A stretch of 64,000 nucleotides of DNA from Drosophila miranda (taxonomy: Eukaryota; Arthropoda; Insecta; Diptera; Drosophilidae), in assembly GCF_003369915.1 (NCBI RefSeq), contig NC_046676.1, forward strand, positions 22,878,001-22,942,000. The letters run 5' to 3'. Under the pieces are notes generated by a model, which saw nothing but the letters and a program-made list of their open reading frames with translations, was not told the origin of the DNA and searched no databases. The position numbers and the translations under genes are program-made. Below, piece by piece: positions 21,793-32,824 of the stretch. Position 1 is the first letter of the stretch; every line of letters starts with the position of its first letter.

Positions 21793-23923
21793 ATGTCCTA
21801 TCATTTGGTCAGCATGGACAGCCGACAGTGGTGGTTCTGGTGGAGGCGGATCCCTGCTTGGATGTGGAAGAAACTGATAGCCGTGCTACCAACAGTTCTA
21901 GCTGGCCTTAAAAGCTACTCGAGCCGACTCAGAGAGATGGCTGAAATAGCAGGAGCCGAAGCGGGCGTGTTGGCCATCAGTTTAATAGTTAACAGACAGC
22001 TCCACACCTTGGAGAGGTCCATCTGGCTGGTAGTTGTCCTGAGCAGTATCTACGCCGCTATTATGCTCAGCGGCCTGCAGTACGAGCGGTACCTCAACTC
22101 CCCCACAGTCATTTCGGTGGATCGAGACTACCGTGGCTGGAATGGATCGTTGCCGGCAGTCACCCTGTGCTACTACGATCACATAGACTCCTTTAAGGCG
22201 AACGAGTACATTCAGGATGTGTGGAACGTGTCCATTATTGATGAGGACTACTTCTACTTTATGGACTTCCTGTATGCGGTGGTCAATGCCACTGCCAGCA
22301 ACTACGCGGAGCTGGCCAAGTTTGCGGAGGACGAGCGCTTTGACCAGGTGGATCTGTACGAACTGATACAGCGGGTGGATCGGCCCTTTGAGCAGGTCAT
22401 TAGCAGCTTCGATGCCAATTTCAAGGTCCATGTCCAGATGGTGATGACAGAGCGTGGCTCCTGCTATGCCATCAACTCGCCGATGTCTTCGGTGCTAAGT
22501 GGAAAGTAAGTAAGCGAAAGGAGTGACACCTGATCATATTAGGGATTCAATTTGCGTTCACAGACCCATCGTCTATGAGGAGATGGAACAGCCGCTCTCC
22601 TGTCAGTACGGCAAGCAGCAGTGCTACATTCGCATGGACCTATACGAGAGCACGGGCGTGGTAAGATCCACACAATGACTCTATTGAGACTGTGTCTAAA
22701 TCCGCGCGTCACCTTCCCAGCTGGACGTGCACTCGCCGTATGAGGTATCCGCAACAGAGGCGAACATTGTGGCGCTGCACAAATCCGATGAGATAACTGC
22801 CTCGTTCAAGGTGCTCGAGACGGTGTAAGTAGACCAAGCAATTAGACACCATATAGAGATTGATTTATATGCCGACTTATTGCTTAGGGCCTCGAAAAAC
22901 CTCTACGAACTGAGCGTGGCACAGCGCAAATGCGTGTTTAACAACGAGGAGACATCCAATCTGAAGGTACACTGCTCTGTGGTTCATCCCCAGACAAATG
23001 TGGACTATATGATCAATGCCCTTCGTTTCGGTTTAGCAAGAAAACAAATTTCGCAAGTCAAAAGCAGGTTAATGATCGTGAAAAGAAATTCCACGGGAAT
23101 TTATATATATTTTTGTTGTTTTTTTTATAAGATTATCCGAATTTTCCCATAATTCCGAAATCAAACGTTTATTCTTATATCGAGTGTGCTATGTTTTTTC
23201 CCCTAGTTTATAAATTTTCTTACCATAGATATAATTATCTTTTTTTAGATTTATAGCAAATCCCTTTGCCTGGCTCGCTGTCGGGCTGTGATGGCACTGG
23301 AGATGTGCAATTGTGTACCCTTCTTCTATCAGTTTGTGGAGGGACCTGGCTGCAATCCGGCGGGATTCGAGTGCCTGCTGGACTTCAAGTGGCCCATCTG
23401 GGCCCTGCACATATGCAAGTGCCCGTCGACGTGCACGGAGATCGAGTACACAATGCAGACGGTGAAAAAGAGCTCGTGGGGCGTGAAGAATAACGACGAG
23501 GTGGCGAGCAGTGAGACGGCTACCTCCAGCTTCCGATGGGACCTTATTCCGCCCAAGGTGCGCATGCGTCGTGATGTTGTCTACAGCTTTGAGGATCTCA
23601 TTGGTGGGTACAGAGTCCCGATGCACAGTCAAAGCAAATGTTTCTGAGCGGTTTATCCTCCATTTGCAGTGTCCTTTGGCGGGGCATTGGCCTTCTTCGT
23701 GGGTGTCAGTGTGCTGGGTCTGGTGGAGATGGGCCATGTGCTTTTCCACAACATGCTCCTAGATATTTCCACTCTAATTCGCTGGGTCTACACTCAGGCC
23801 AGACGACACAGAGTCATCCACAGAGAGGTTGCGGAGGCGTCTACATCTAGGCACCGTCATAGCCAGCAGCGTCTCTCGTTGGCCGACACAGCGGAACTGC
23901 CGCCGTTCGACTATGTGAATTGA
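21793..23923 (+). CDS. Pickpocket-type DEG/ENaC sodium channel subunit
   Basis: Role: subunit of an amiloride-sensitive-type Na+ channel; fly ppk proteins act in mechanosensation, pheromone/salt taste and liquid clearance. Seen: exons 21793-22505, 22564-22660, 22721-22824, 22888-22966, 23249-23603, 23670-23923; 533 residues. TM1 about 76-95, followed by the family block LPAVTLCYYD. The extracellular domain is Cys-rich, with SLCLARCRA, CNCVPFFY and CKCPSTCTEIEY. TM2 about 450-478 contains the pore motif GVS (selectivity filter GxS) and ends LVEMGHVLF. The donor after SNLK was chosen because it joins directly to IYSKSLCLARC. The particular ppk number is not assigned; one of the ppk genes near bw is likely. 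Confidence 0.9.
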
Positions 23924-23955
23924 TAAGCGACAATTAGCTTGCCATCCAAATGCGG

Positions 23956-24177
23956 TCAAAAGTTTAATGTTACCCGCCATTTGCGCCGGTAGGAGGGTGT
24001 ACAGGGCTGGGCTGGTTTTGGGGCCATATGCTGGGGGTAGAAAACGATGTCGCCGGCATAGACGTTGCCCAGTTGCCGCTCAGTCTTCGACGCGAACAGT
24101 TGTATGTGGTCTCTATCCATCCCAGTTGTGAGCTCTCTCTTGGTGCCGTGATTAACAGACAGATTTAAGGTTTCTCC
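23956..24177 (-). other. Orphan exon-like segment between the channel gene and brown
   Basis: The minus strand has TTTCATTCAG, a plausible acceptor, followed by 74 in-frame codons ending in TGA (23956-23958). The peptide begins GETLNLSVNHG and includes DRDHIQLFASKTERQLG and YAGDIVFYP. Codon use is typical of exons. Read from the ATG at 24120 it would be 54 residues. It is convergent with the channel gene, 32 nt past its stop. No family recognised. It could be the last exon of a small gene whose 5' part overlaps the brown promoter, or a remnant. Confidence 0.35.
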
Positions 24178-24201
24178 CTGAATGAAAGAATGACGGTGTG
24201 A

Positions 24202-24378
24202 TCAAGTACCGTACCCACCGAGAGATATGCAAATACATTGTTCCTGACATAAGATAAGATAACTGCTGCCATTCCATCCTCGAGCGAGCGAGTCAGACGA
24301 GGTAGGATTAGTGAACGCTGGATACAACAGACAAACCAAATATAGAGATACAAAGAGTCGAAACAAAACGAGACCCAT
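24202..24378 (-). other. Signal-peptide-like open frame antisense to the brown leader
   Basis: The ATG at 24378-24376 opens a 58-residue frame with a hydrophobic N-terminus (GLVLFRLFVSLYLVCLLYP) and then a polar stretch. It lies just upstream, on the same strand, of the exon-like segment 24177-23956, so the two might be spliced. The available donors do not give a clean phase match, so this is only suggestive. Confidence 0.2.
24252..24262 (+). promoter_or_regulatory. Overlapping GATA-factor sites upstream of brown
   Basis: AGATAAGATAA, two overlapping AGATAA cores, about 150 nt before the brown start codon. GATA factors drive gut and Malpighian-tubule genes in flies, tissues where pigment precursors are stored; the link to bw is inference. 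Confidence 0.35.
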
Positions 24379-24412
24379 CCTTATCCGTCCATTGAACTCT
24401 TCTGGCTGTTGA

Positions 24413-26811
24413 ATGAACGAGTCAGGGCCACAGCAGCAGCAGGGCCCGTCCCTGTGCCTGGAGTGGAAGCATCTCAATTACTATGTGCCCGCCCAGGAGC
24501 AGAGCAACTACAGCTTCTGGAACGAGTGCCGCAAGAAGCGTGAGCTGAGAATACTCCAAGACGGTAAGGCTACTCCACTGTTGGAGTGTGGGAATGGGAA
24601 TAGGAATTGGATTGATTGCGGTGTGGGGGTGTGTCACCATTGCAGCTAGCGGTCACATGAATACCGGCGACCTCATCGCCATATTGGGCGGCTCGGGAGC
24701 TGGAAAAACCACATTGCTGGCGGCGATTTCGCAACGATTGCGGGGTAACCTAACCGGGGATGTGGTTTTGAACGGAATGGCCATGAAGCGGAATCAGATG
24801 ACGCGTATTTCCAGCTTTCTGCCGCAGTTCGAGATCAATCTTAAAACCTTTACGGCCTACGAGCATCTCTACTTCATGGTAGGTCATTGCACTCTCCCCT
24901 CTAGACATTTCTCCCACACACTTTTATTGAACCTTTGATCAGTCGCACTTCAAGATGCATCGCAGCACCACCAAGGCGGAAAAGCGTCAACGCGTGGTGG
25001 ATCTGTTGCTGGCTGTGGGTCTCAGGGACTCGGCTCACACTCGCATCCAACAGTTGTCCGGGGGAGAGCGGAAACGCCTAAGTTTGGCCGAAGAGCTGAT
25101 CACAGATCCTATCTTTCTGTTTTGCGACGAGCCCACGACAGGCCTGGACAGCTTCAGTGCCTACTCGGTGATCAAGACGCTGCGTCATCTGTGCACCCGT
25201 CGCCGAATAACCAAGCACTCTCTGAGCCAGGTGTACGGCGAGGACTCCTTCGAAACGGCCAGTGGCGAGAGCAGCGGCAGCAACTCCATCGAAATGGAGA
25301 TTGTGGGCAGATCGCACGAAAGTCTGCTGCAAGGAATGCGGGATCTGCCTACGCTGGGCCTCCTCAACAGCAGTCCGAACGGATCGCTCAAGAAGGCGGC
25401 TATTTGCTCCATCCACCAGCCCACGTCGGACATCTTTGAGCTCTTCACACACATTATTCTGATGGATGGCGGCCGGATTGTCTACCAGGGACGGACCGAG
25501 CAGGCAGCCAAGTTCTTCACAGAGTGAGCTTCCCCGTATTTCGCAGCTAATTTCCATGGTCCATTGACGCTTCTATCTCTGCTATAGTCTGGGCTATGAA
25601 CTTCCAATAAACTGCAATCCTGCTGACTTCTACCTAAAGACGCTGGCGGACAGTCAGGGAGCAAAGAATGCCGGCGCCTTACTGCGTGCCAGGTATGAGC
25701 ACGATACAGATGGACTCTACAGCGGCAGTTGGCTGCTGGCCCGCAGCTACAGCGGGGATTACCTGAAGCATATGCAGAGCTTGTGAGTGACATCATAAGG
25801 GGGATATAATTCCGTTGCTTAAATTATAAATCGCTTCCAGCAAGAAGATACGTTGGATATACCAGGTATATCTGCTAATGGTTCGCTTCATGACTGAAGA
25901 TCTGCGGAATATCAAAAGCGGCCTCATTGGCTTTGGATTTTTTATGGTGCGTTGGTCAATCCTCCTCCTCCCGCAAGGATTTGTAAACCATGTGGGCTTC
26001 TTTCAGATCACCTCTGTGACGCTCTCTTTAATGTACTCCGGTATTGGTGGCTTGACCCAACGCACCGTGCAGGATGTGGGAGGTTCCATATTCATGCTCA
26101 GCACCGAGATGATCTTCACGTTCAGTTACGGCGTCACCTACATATTTCCCGCCGCCTTGCCGATCATACGGCGGGAGGTGGGAGAGGGCACCTACAGCCT
26201 GTCCGCCTACTATGTGGCCCTGGTGCTGTCCTTTGTGCCGGTGGCCTTCTTCAAGGGCTACGTCTTCCTGTCGGTTATCTATGCCTCCATCTACTATACG
26301 CGTGGCTTTCTGCTCTACCTGTACATGGGCCTGCTCATGAGTCTCTCTGCCGTAGCCGCCGTAGGCTATGGCGTCTTCCTCTCCAGCCTCTTTGAGTCGG
26401 ACAAAATGGCATCAGAGTGTGCGGCGCCATTCGATCTGATCTTCCTGCTATTTGGTGGCGTATATATGAATGTGGACACGTGGCCGGGGCTCAAGTACTT
26501 GTCGCTCTTCTTCTATTCAAATGAGGCGCTGATGTACAAGTTCTGGATTGACATTGACACCATTGGTGAGGTGGATACATTGGATTTCATTCAAACATGT
26601 ATCTAGGAATCTCTTCCTTTTAGATTGCCCCATCAACGCGGACCATCCGTGCGTGAAGAGCGGCCTAGAGGTATTGCAGCAGGCCTCCTACCGCACCGCC
26701 GACTACACCTACTGGCTAGACTGCTTCAGTCTCCTGCTCGTAGCCGTGGTCTTCCACATCGTATCGTTCGGCCTAGTGCGGCGCTACATCCATCGCAGTG
26801 GTTACTATTGA
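24413..26811 (+). CDS. bw: brown: ABCG half-transporter for pteridine precursors
   Basis: Role: pairs with White to import guanine/pteridine precursors of red drosopterin eye pigment into pigment granules. Seen: exons 24413-24563, 24646-24878, 24943-25523, 25588-25782, 25841-25946, 26007-26565, 26624-26811; 670 residues (D. melanogaster Brown about 675). The N-terminal ATPase has Walker A GGSGAGKTT (about 65-73), signature LSGGERKRLS (about 166-175), Walker B IFLFCDEPTTG (about 185-195) and the H-loop SIHQPTSD. The C-terminal half has about six membrane segments. The sequence is recognisable nearly throughout as Brown, including the start MNESGPQQQQG and the end RRYIHRSGYY. The 60-nt intron 25947-26006 is a multiple of three without a stop; retention would add 20 residues before TM segments. 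No disabling change seen. Confidence 0.97.
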
Positions 26812-27383
26812 ATCGGAGCCAACTTTTATTTATCCAATTTCACTTAACATCTTATAAACATTGACTCGCCGCTTCAGGTAATTACACATTTGGCTGAGGC
26901 TGAGCTGGTTAAAATTTGTATATTTTTAGCACAAACTGCTGATGGGTTTACTTTATATAATTAAGCCTAAAACTTCAGTGGAAAGTATTGCATTGATCGA
27001 GCGCGGGGGTCGCATAAAATAAATCCCAATTGTGTCGTTAATCTTAGCTGAATTGCAACTAATTTGCAATCATGATACGATACGTGTTCCGGGCGGGAAT
27101 AGTGGGATGCGATTTATAAGACCAGACCCATATCTGTATAGGATCAATTTTACAATCAATTCAAAGGGGTTGTCTTCCTACCATTCATGATGCACTTGCA
27201 ATTAAACAAATTAAGCTAAAACAATCAAAAAAAAAAAAAAAAAAAAAGGAAGCAGAAAATTGTAAATATTCTGCTTGCATTGTCCATAAATCTTGGAGGG
27301 GTGGATGGATGGCCAAGTAGAGTGGTTTATTTACCCATTTATCTTTAAACAAATATCGCCTTCCGGGGGGTACTGTTGATACA
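26812..27383. other. Convergent 3' region between brown and the minus-strand gene
   Basis: Both genes end here. Contains an A21 run at 27227-27247. No coding sequence seen. Confidence 0.5.
27227..27247. repeat. A21 homopolymer
   Basis: Uninterrupted run of A in the 3' region shared by brown and the minus-strand gene. Confidence 0.9.
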
Positions 27384-30300
27384 TTAGCTGTCAAAGGAAA
27401 TCTGTCTCTTGGCCTTGACCCCTGAGCTGTGGCTGGTGATGGGGGGTACCTGGAACTTCCGTGCCGAGCCATTACTGCCGCCGCCTCCGTAGTAAGGACT
27501 GATGTTTCGCTGATCCTTGCCCGTGAAATTCTTCTGCGCTGACCGCCGCAGCTCACCGTCCACGTTTTCGCGCAGCGCCAGGCCGCCCAGATTGCTTTTA
27601 GAGGAGCTATTCTGCAATGTCAGATTGGGCCTGATGGGCTGCTGCTGCTGCTCCTTGCAGAAAAGATCCTCGGAGATACGATCCATCAGACTGGACTGGG
27701 TGTCCGTGCAGGCGGTGGCTTGACTCGTCTGGCTCATGGCAAACGCGTCAACCGAGTTCTCGCTGCCGAAGAAGTTGTGAATGGATTGCGAAGCCTGCAC
27801 CGAGATCGACTGCTGCGAGGAACAGCTGCTGGCTTGCGACAGTAATATTTTTCGCTGGGCAAACTCCTCGGGTCCAATGTAGCCGGAGAGTCGTGTGCTC
27901 GACAGCCGCTTGGCCTCGCTCTCCTGACTCCGGGCCAGCATGTAAACGTCATCGGTATTCTTTCCTGCTACCACGCTGTAGGCAAACTTCTTGGCCAACC
28001 TGAAAGAGAAAACGAACGCCATATAGCTGATTCTGAGGGCCAAAGCCTGGCTGGCATGAACTTACCGCAGCAGTGTTTCGCTGTTGCTGGTCGTATGTCC
28101 CAGGTAGAACTCTTGGAAGATCCGCTTCACAATGCGTGTCAAGTCAGACGCATGCTGGCGGAAACTCTCGTGCTTCGCCGTGATCTTTCTCTCCTGCAAA
28201 GCTTGCGACACGGCCCAGAGCATTTTCTGCATAAAAGAAGTAAAAATGTGAGTGATATGAAGCCAGTACTGCCTTCAATCAAACCCACCTTGCGCTGGTT
28301 ATCCGTCATGCTGCTGTTGGGCGTGGCACTCATATCGGAGTGCGCCCGTGGCAGTTTACTCAGAAGAGGAGTGCCGATGGACGAGCTGGTGGCCAAGCTA
28401 CTGCTGCTGCCGCTTAGTCCTAGACCGAGGCGGGCATTGCTGACAGACATAGACACAGTTGACGTCACCCTCTGCTGATACGCTGCTGTGGAGGAACCAG
28501 CTCCAATACAAAAGCTTTGACTCTTGATCTTCAGGGCACGCGGCGTCAGTCCACTTGCGCCGCTGCTGTCGGACCGGAATAGCTTTCTGCTCTGGCTAGC
28601 CAGCTCCGCATCTTCATCATCGCAGGCATTGCGCTTCCGCTTGAGCAGCGTCTCTAGGTGATTGCTGCTGCTGCTGCCCTGGTGGTCGGGCGAGAAGAGG
28701 GCACGCTTCGATTTTTCCACGCGATCTGCGATCTCCGGCTTGAAAAGAGGCTTGGGCGGCCTCAATTGTTGCTGCTGGAGGGTCTTGGCTGGACTTTGGA
28801 AAAGGGCGCGCTTTGAGGTTTCCCTCGAGGGCCCCGGCTTAATGAGATCGGTGCGACAGAGTCGTTTGCGCGCCGACGAAGTTGGCGTTTTACGCGCTAA
28901 AAAACCACAAAAATCATCATAATGACATACATTTTGGTTAATATTTGGCTTATCTTATCTTCAAACATACCTTTCTTCTTGCTGCCGGGCGTTTTCTTCT
29001 TGGGTGTGGCTTTTCTTTTGTTGCGCACTTTTCTGTAAGGCAAAACTAAAGAATTAAGACACTTCCATTGCGACACAAGGTACTCAAGGAACTTACTTCG
29101 TGTCAAGTAAAATTTGCGGTCCTATCGAGCTGTTCAGCTTGAGGGAATTTGTGGCCAGATTTGCAGATGAAAATATGGCCCGTCGCTTTGCCAGATGACT
29201 GAGACGATTGCCAGGTGATTGGGTCAGCATTCTATAAAGTTTAGTGGGTTCTCACATTTAATAATTATATGAAATTAAAATATAATATGCAACTCACTTC
29301 ATACGCATGTTTCGCTTCTTGGCACTCGATGGGGAGCGCACATACGACGTGGCTGTCTCCACGCCTACATAGCGATCCACCACGGACATACTGAGGTATT
29401 CATTTTGTTCGGCAGCCTTGTTCAAATTGTAACTAAACAGGGATAGTAAATAATTTCATAAATTCTCCCATTATTCAGACCTTTGATGGACTCACCTCAG
29501 TCCATGTTGCCTCACGCCCAGCACCTCGCGCCAGCCCATGTTCTGCGCATCAGACAGGCTGTGCGTGGGCTTGAACAATGAGGAGCTGTTGCTGTTTTCG
29601 CTGTCCGCAATGCTAGCCGCTGAGGTGGAGGGTTTTTGAGAGAGAAAGTTGAGAACCTGTTCCTTCATATCTATCACCGTTGAAATTACGTCCACATCGG
29701 GAGTGGTGACAGTCGGCGGCGGACGTACGCCCTGCAGACAGCGTCGTATCCTTCGATAAAGTTCCCGCTCGCGTCGGCAGTTTTCCAGGAAATGAGAGCG
29801 CGGGTCGCTGCCGTTGAGTTGAGAGGTCGATGCTTCCTGTGTCTGCTCGTCCGCAAAACTCGACTCTGTTGGGGCAGTGAGTGACCTGCGGGGGCGCACA
29901 TCGCTGACACATTGCGACTCCTCCAAGACTTCGGGCAGATCTTCGAGAGTTCTTGCCGGGGCTTTGGAGGGCACTTGATCGACGTTCTCCGCATCGTCGT
30001 CACTGTCGGCAAAGAGATCCGGCGAGCGTTCGTTGTTGTATTTTTGTTGTGAGGTATTTAGTGAGGTTTCCAGCACAGTGGAGAGTCGTGGATCGGCAGT
30101 GGAGGGACCTGGTTGCTGCTGCTGCTGCTCCTTCTCCTCAGGTCTCTCAGTCAGACTTTTGATTTTGCCATCGAAGCTAAGGGAGCTACTGTCCTTCGTT
30201 GTGGTCGTGGCTGCTGTTTCGGGAACTGCCACAGCCATGTCGACAGCGTTGCAGCTATTTTCCTCCATTAGGGTGTCGTAGAATCTGGGAAAGACAATCC

Positions 30301-30787
30301 TTCCCGGGGACGGTCGCTGAGCTGATGAGGCCTTTACTTCGGGCAGCTTTAGGGCTGGCAGTTGGGAGCCATACAAACGCTCATTGACCTGGCCGTAGGG
30401 GCTCTCGCCAAAGCCACGGAATTGCGATTCTTGGCTGCCCTTAATATTATTTGGCGGCGTACCCGTTTCTGTTGTCGGAAAGGCGAGGACGGGTTCATTT
30501 CTCAGTGGTTTTGGTTTCATTAGATATGGCAGATTCATATGCTCCTCGTCAGATATGTGTCCCTCATTGTTTTCACTGAGCGAAGACTGAAAAAACAGCA
30601 CTAATTTAATTATTATTCTCCTAGAGAAAGACAATTTTTTGCATACCCCGCTTCCTGTAGACGGTTCCGATTCATAACTATTGTTAATTTTGTGCCTCAA
30701 AGAGTTGCTGGCTGACATTCTTAAATTAAAAATAGATTTTTTGTTGTAGTATTGATGGTTATTTCGGTCTGTAGAGGCACGCGGCAT
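27384..30787 (-). CDS. Basic Ser-rich nuclear-type protein with repeated RxLF motifs, unknown function
   Basis: Seen: eight exons, 30787-30647, 30586-29496, 29432-29298, 29231-29097, 29032-28971, 28896-28289, 28226-28066, 27999-27384; all phases agree; 982 residues. No enzymatic domain recognised. It is rich in Ser, Lys, Arg and Gln, with basic NLS-like stretches (KVRNKRKATPKKK, KRKRN). Striking repeats: SKRALFQSPAK and SKRALFSPD, plus QSRKLFRSD and AKRRAIFSS. KRxLF is the form of cyclin-docking (Cy/RxL) motifs, and SP/TP sites are near. The best structured part seems to be the C-terminal exons 7-8 (KMLWAVSQALQERKITAKHESFRQH through LLRLAKKFAYSVVAGK). Inference: a nuclear CDK-regulated protein. 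The 60-nt intron 30646-30587 is stop-free and a multiple of three. Gene name not recognised. Confidence 0.85.
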
Positions 30788-31289
30788 TATGTACAGGCTC
30801 GCTCCAATTTTTGGAGCTCATAATCCGAATGAAAATGAAAGCAGAAGAGCACAAAAGCCGCTGACTCTCGATTTGTTGGTTATCTGTGGTTGCATCAATC
30901 CGGCTAAAAGTGCATTTACCTTTTGGAAATGTGGCACTTTTCCCCAGGTGTCAGAAAACTCCGCACTTCACTAAAGCTGCCCAAGCGAAAAACGCGCGTA
31001 GATGGTGAAGTTGTGCGCGCATTTAGTGCGGTCGAGTCGCACGCAATCACACCCTCTGCTATATCCAATTGTGCGTGCGTCTTTCCTTGATCTTAGTTCA
31101 TCTTCATAATTGCATTCAAAGCACTAGTTATTAATTAATTTATGTGTTAAATTATGTTTTCAAAGGTTGGTGTGAACATCTGCTGACAGCTTGACCGCGG
31201 ATTAGTAGACCCTCAGAAAAATACCAAAATATACCGTCTCATTTTCAAAATATACCGTAAATATACTGAGGAATTCAAGTTTTATTTTA

Positions 31290-31530
31290 CATATTCCTCG
31301 TTACTTATATTCCGTGGAATATTATTAGCTATATTGATCTTTCAGCTTCGCCCACATAATTTTATATGATTGATGAATCAATTTTGATCAGGATTAACTA
31401 CTTTTAAGTACTTGCATGTTTTTTGTTTTGACAAAAACACGGTTTCAGCAAAAATGTTCAATAGTCGCGGGTTGTGACGTCAATGTTGCTGGTATTTGCA
31501 GACTCATTTGTAGTCAACCAGAGTATGGGC
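31290..31530 (+). repeat. Dispersed repeat copy C
   Basis: Aligns with copy A (opposite strand, 10600-10830) and with copy D. Shared blocks: TATTCCGTGGAATATTATTA, GCCCACATAATTT and GATTAACTACTTTTAAGTA. Preceded by an ATACCGT-rich stretch, as in copy D. Confidence 0.65.
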
Positions 31531-31899
31531 GTTCGTATACCCTATTTCGTTAATATTTTATTAAGATACTGCTCTTTTCCAAGTTGCTTTTAAATGTAAT
31601 GAATAAACCCCTTTTCTTAGATTGCATTTTTTTGGGCTATTCATGCATTCGATTAGGTTCTTGTATACAAATCCCTGTACCAATTCTTGGTCTCTGTAAG
31701 AAGACAACTAATTGCATAATATCGTTTAAAACAGAGACTGACTAGTTTCTGCATCAAGCAGGGGGATGTCAAATATTTTCTCAGTTCTATAACATCCATT
31801 TCTCCCAGGGTATGTGGTATGGAATTAGCAACATGTTTGTGTATGGAATGGGACTCATGTTGCCTACCGGTTAATACCGATCCATACCCGATTCAAATA

Positions 31900-32070
31900 A
31901 ATACCGAAATATACGGTCTTATTTTCAAAATATACCGACGAATTATTCATATTCCTCGTTTTTTATATTCCGTGGAATATTATTAGCTATTTAGAACATT
32001 TAGCCATGCCCACATAATTTCATACGATTAATGAATCAATTTTTTACTTAACTGGCTCATTCTTAATACT
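31900..32070 (+). repeat. Dispersed repeat copy D
   Basis: Shares ATTCCTCGTT, TATATTCCGTGGAATATTAT and TGCCCACATAATTTCATACG-like blocks with copy C, 600 bp upstream, in the same orientation and with the same ATACCG-rich leader. Confidence 0.65.
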
Positions 32071-32824
32071 TGCTTTTACTGGAATACCGTTGAAAATGAA
32101 ATTTAATAGATTGATGAAATTGACAAAATATATTGACCGATATACCGTAAATATACCGTCAGTTTAATTTTGACTGCAAAAAATACCGAAAAGTCTTCAA
32201 AATACCAGAAACGGTCACCCTACTGCTCGTAGCAAGATTTTGGCGGTGGTGTTAGCGCGTCGCGGAAATGCCCTTAGTGATGGGCGATATTTGTACTGTT
32301 ATTAATTACTTTGTGACTGAAGATAGTGTTAACCAAACATATAAATCAGTTTAATTATATTAAGCTTAATTTTATCAATTCGTTTTAATACATAAATTGT
32401 TTGACTAAAAAAGTTAGCTGGAATAAAATGCAATAACATCTTCAATATGCAGCTCTAAAATCCCCCTTGCGAATAAAATATCGGTATAACTATCGGAGAA
32501 GTTTGCAGCCCTGCCAAACAGCTGATTTGCGTTTAACACAATAACAACTAACAAGGTCTTACAATTTTATTTAAACTTTTATCTTTGCCAGTGGCACAGC
32601 ACTTTCGACTCCTAAATCCCCACCAAGTGCGATAAACCCACACAGATAAACTGTATTCGCTCTCCAACTACTCAACTCCAGTGATTGAGTTACCTGTTGA
32701 GGTTTTGGAACGCCAGTGGCCTGTTTTGATTAGTAATAAAAACTAAGCAATTGTGACTAAATCATTGACAGGCGTCCCCCACTTACTCCGTGCCATGCGA
32801 GTCGATTGATTGCTTTCCTCGAAG

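Larger units (their letters stand above)
30788..32824. promoter_or_regulatory. Divergent intergenic promoter region, repeat-filled
   Basis: Separates the minus-strand Ser-rich gene and the plus-strand Rab gene, so both promoters lie here. Contains many GGTATATTTT/ACCGTAAATA elements near 31215-31275, 31900-31940 and 32125-32205. A motif-1-like GGTCACCCT lies at about 32211, typical of TATA-less Drosophila housekeeping promoters, and a CAGCTGATTTGCG E-box-type core motif near 32520 fits the Rab gene's 5' end. Two dispersed repeat copies are inserted (separate entries). Confidence 0.45.

Noticed and set aside
22967-23248. Read-through of the channel gene past SNLK into the intron
   Set aside because: The extension lacks the Cys pattern of the family, while splicing at 22966/23249 joins SNLK to IYSKSLCLARC as expected.
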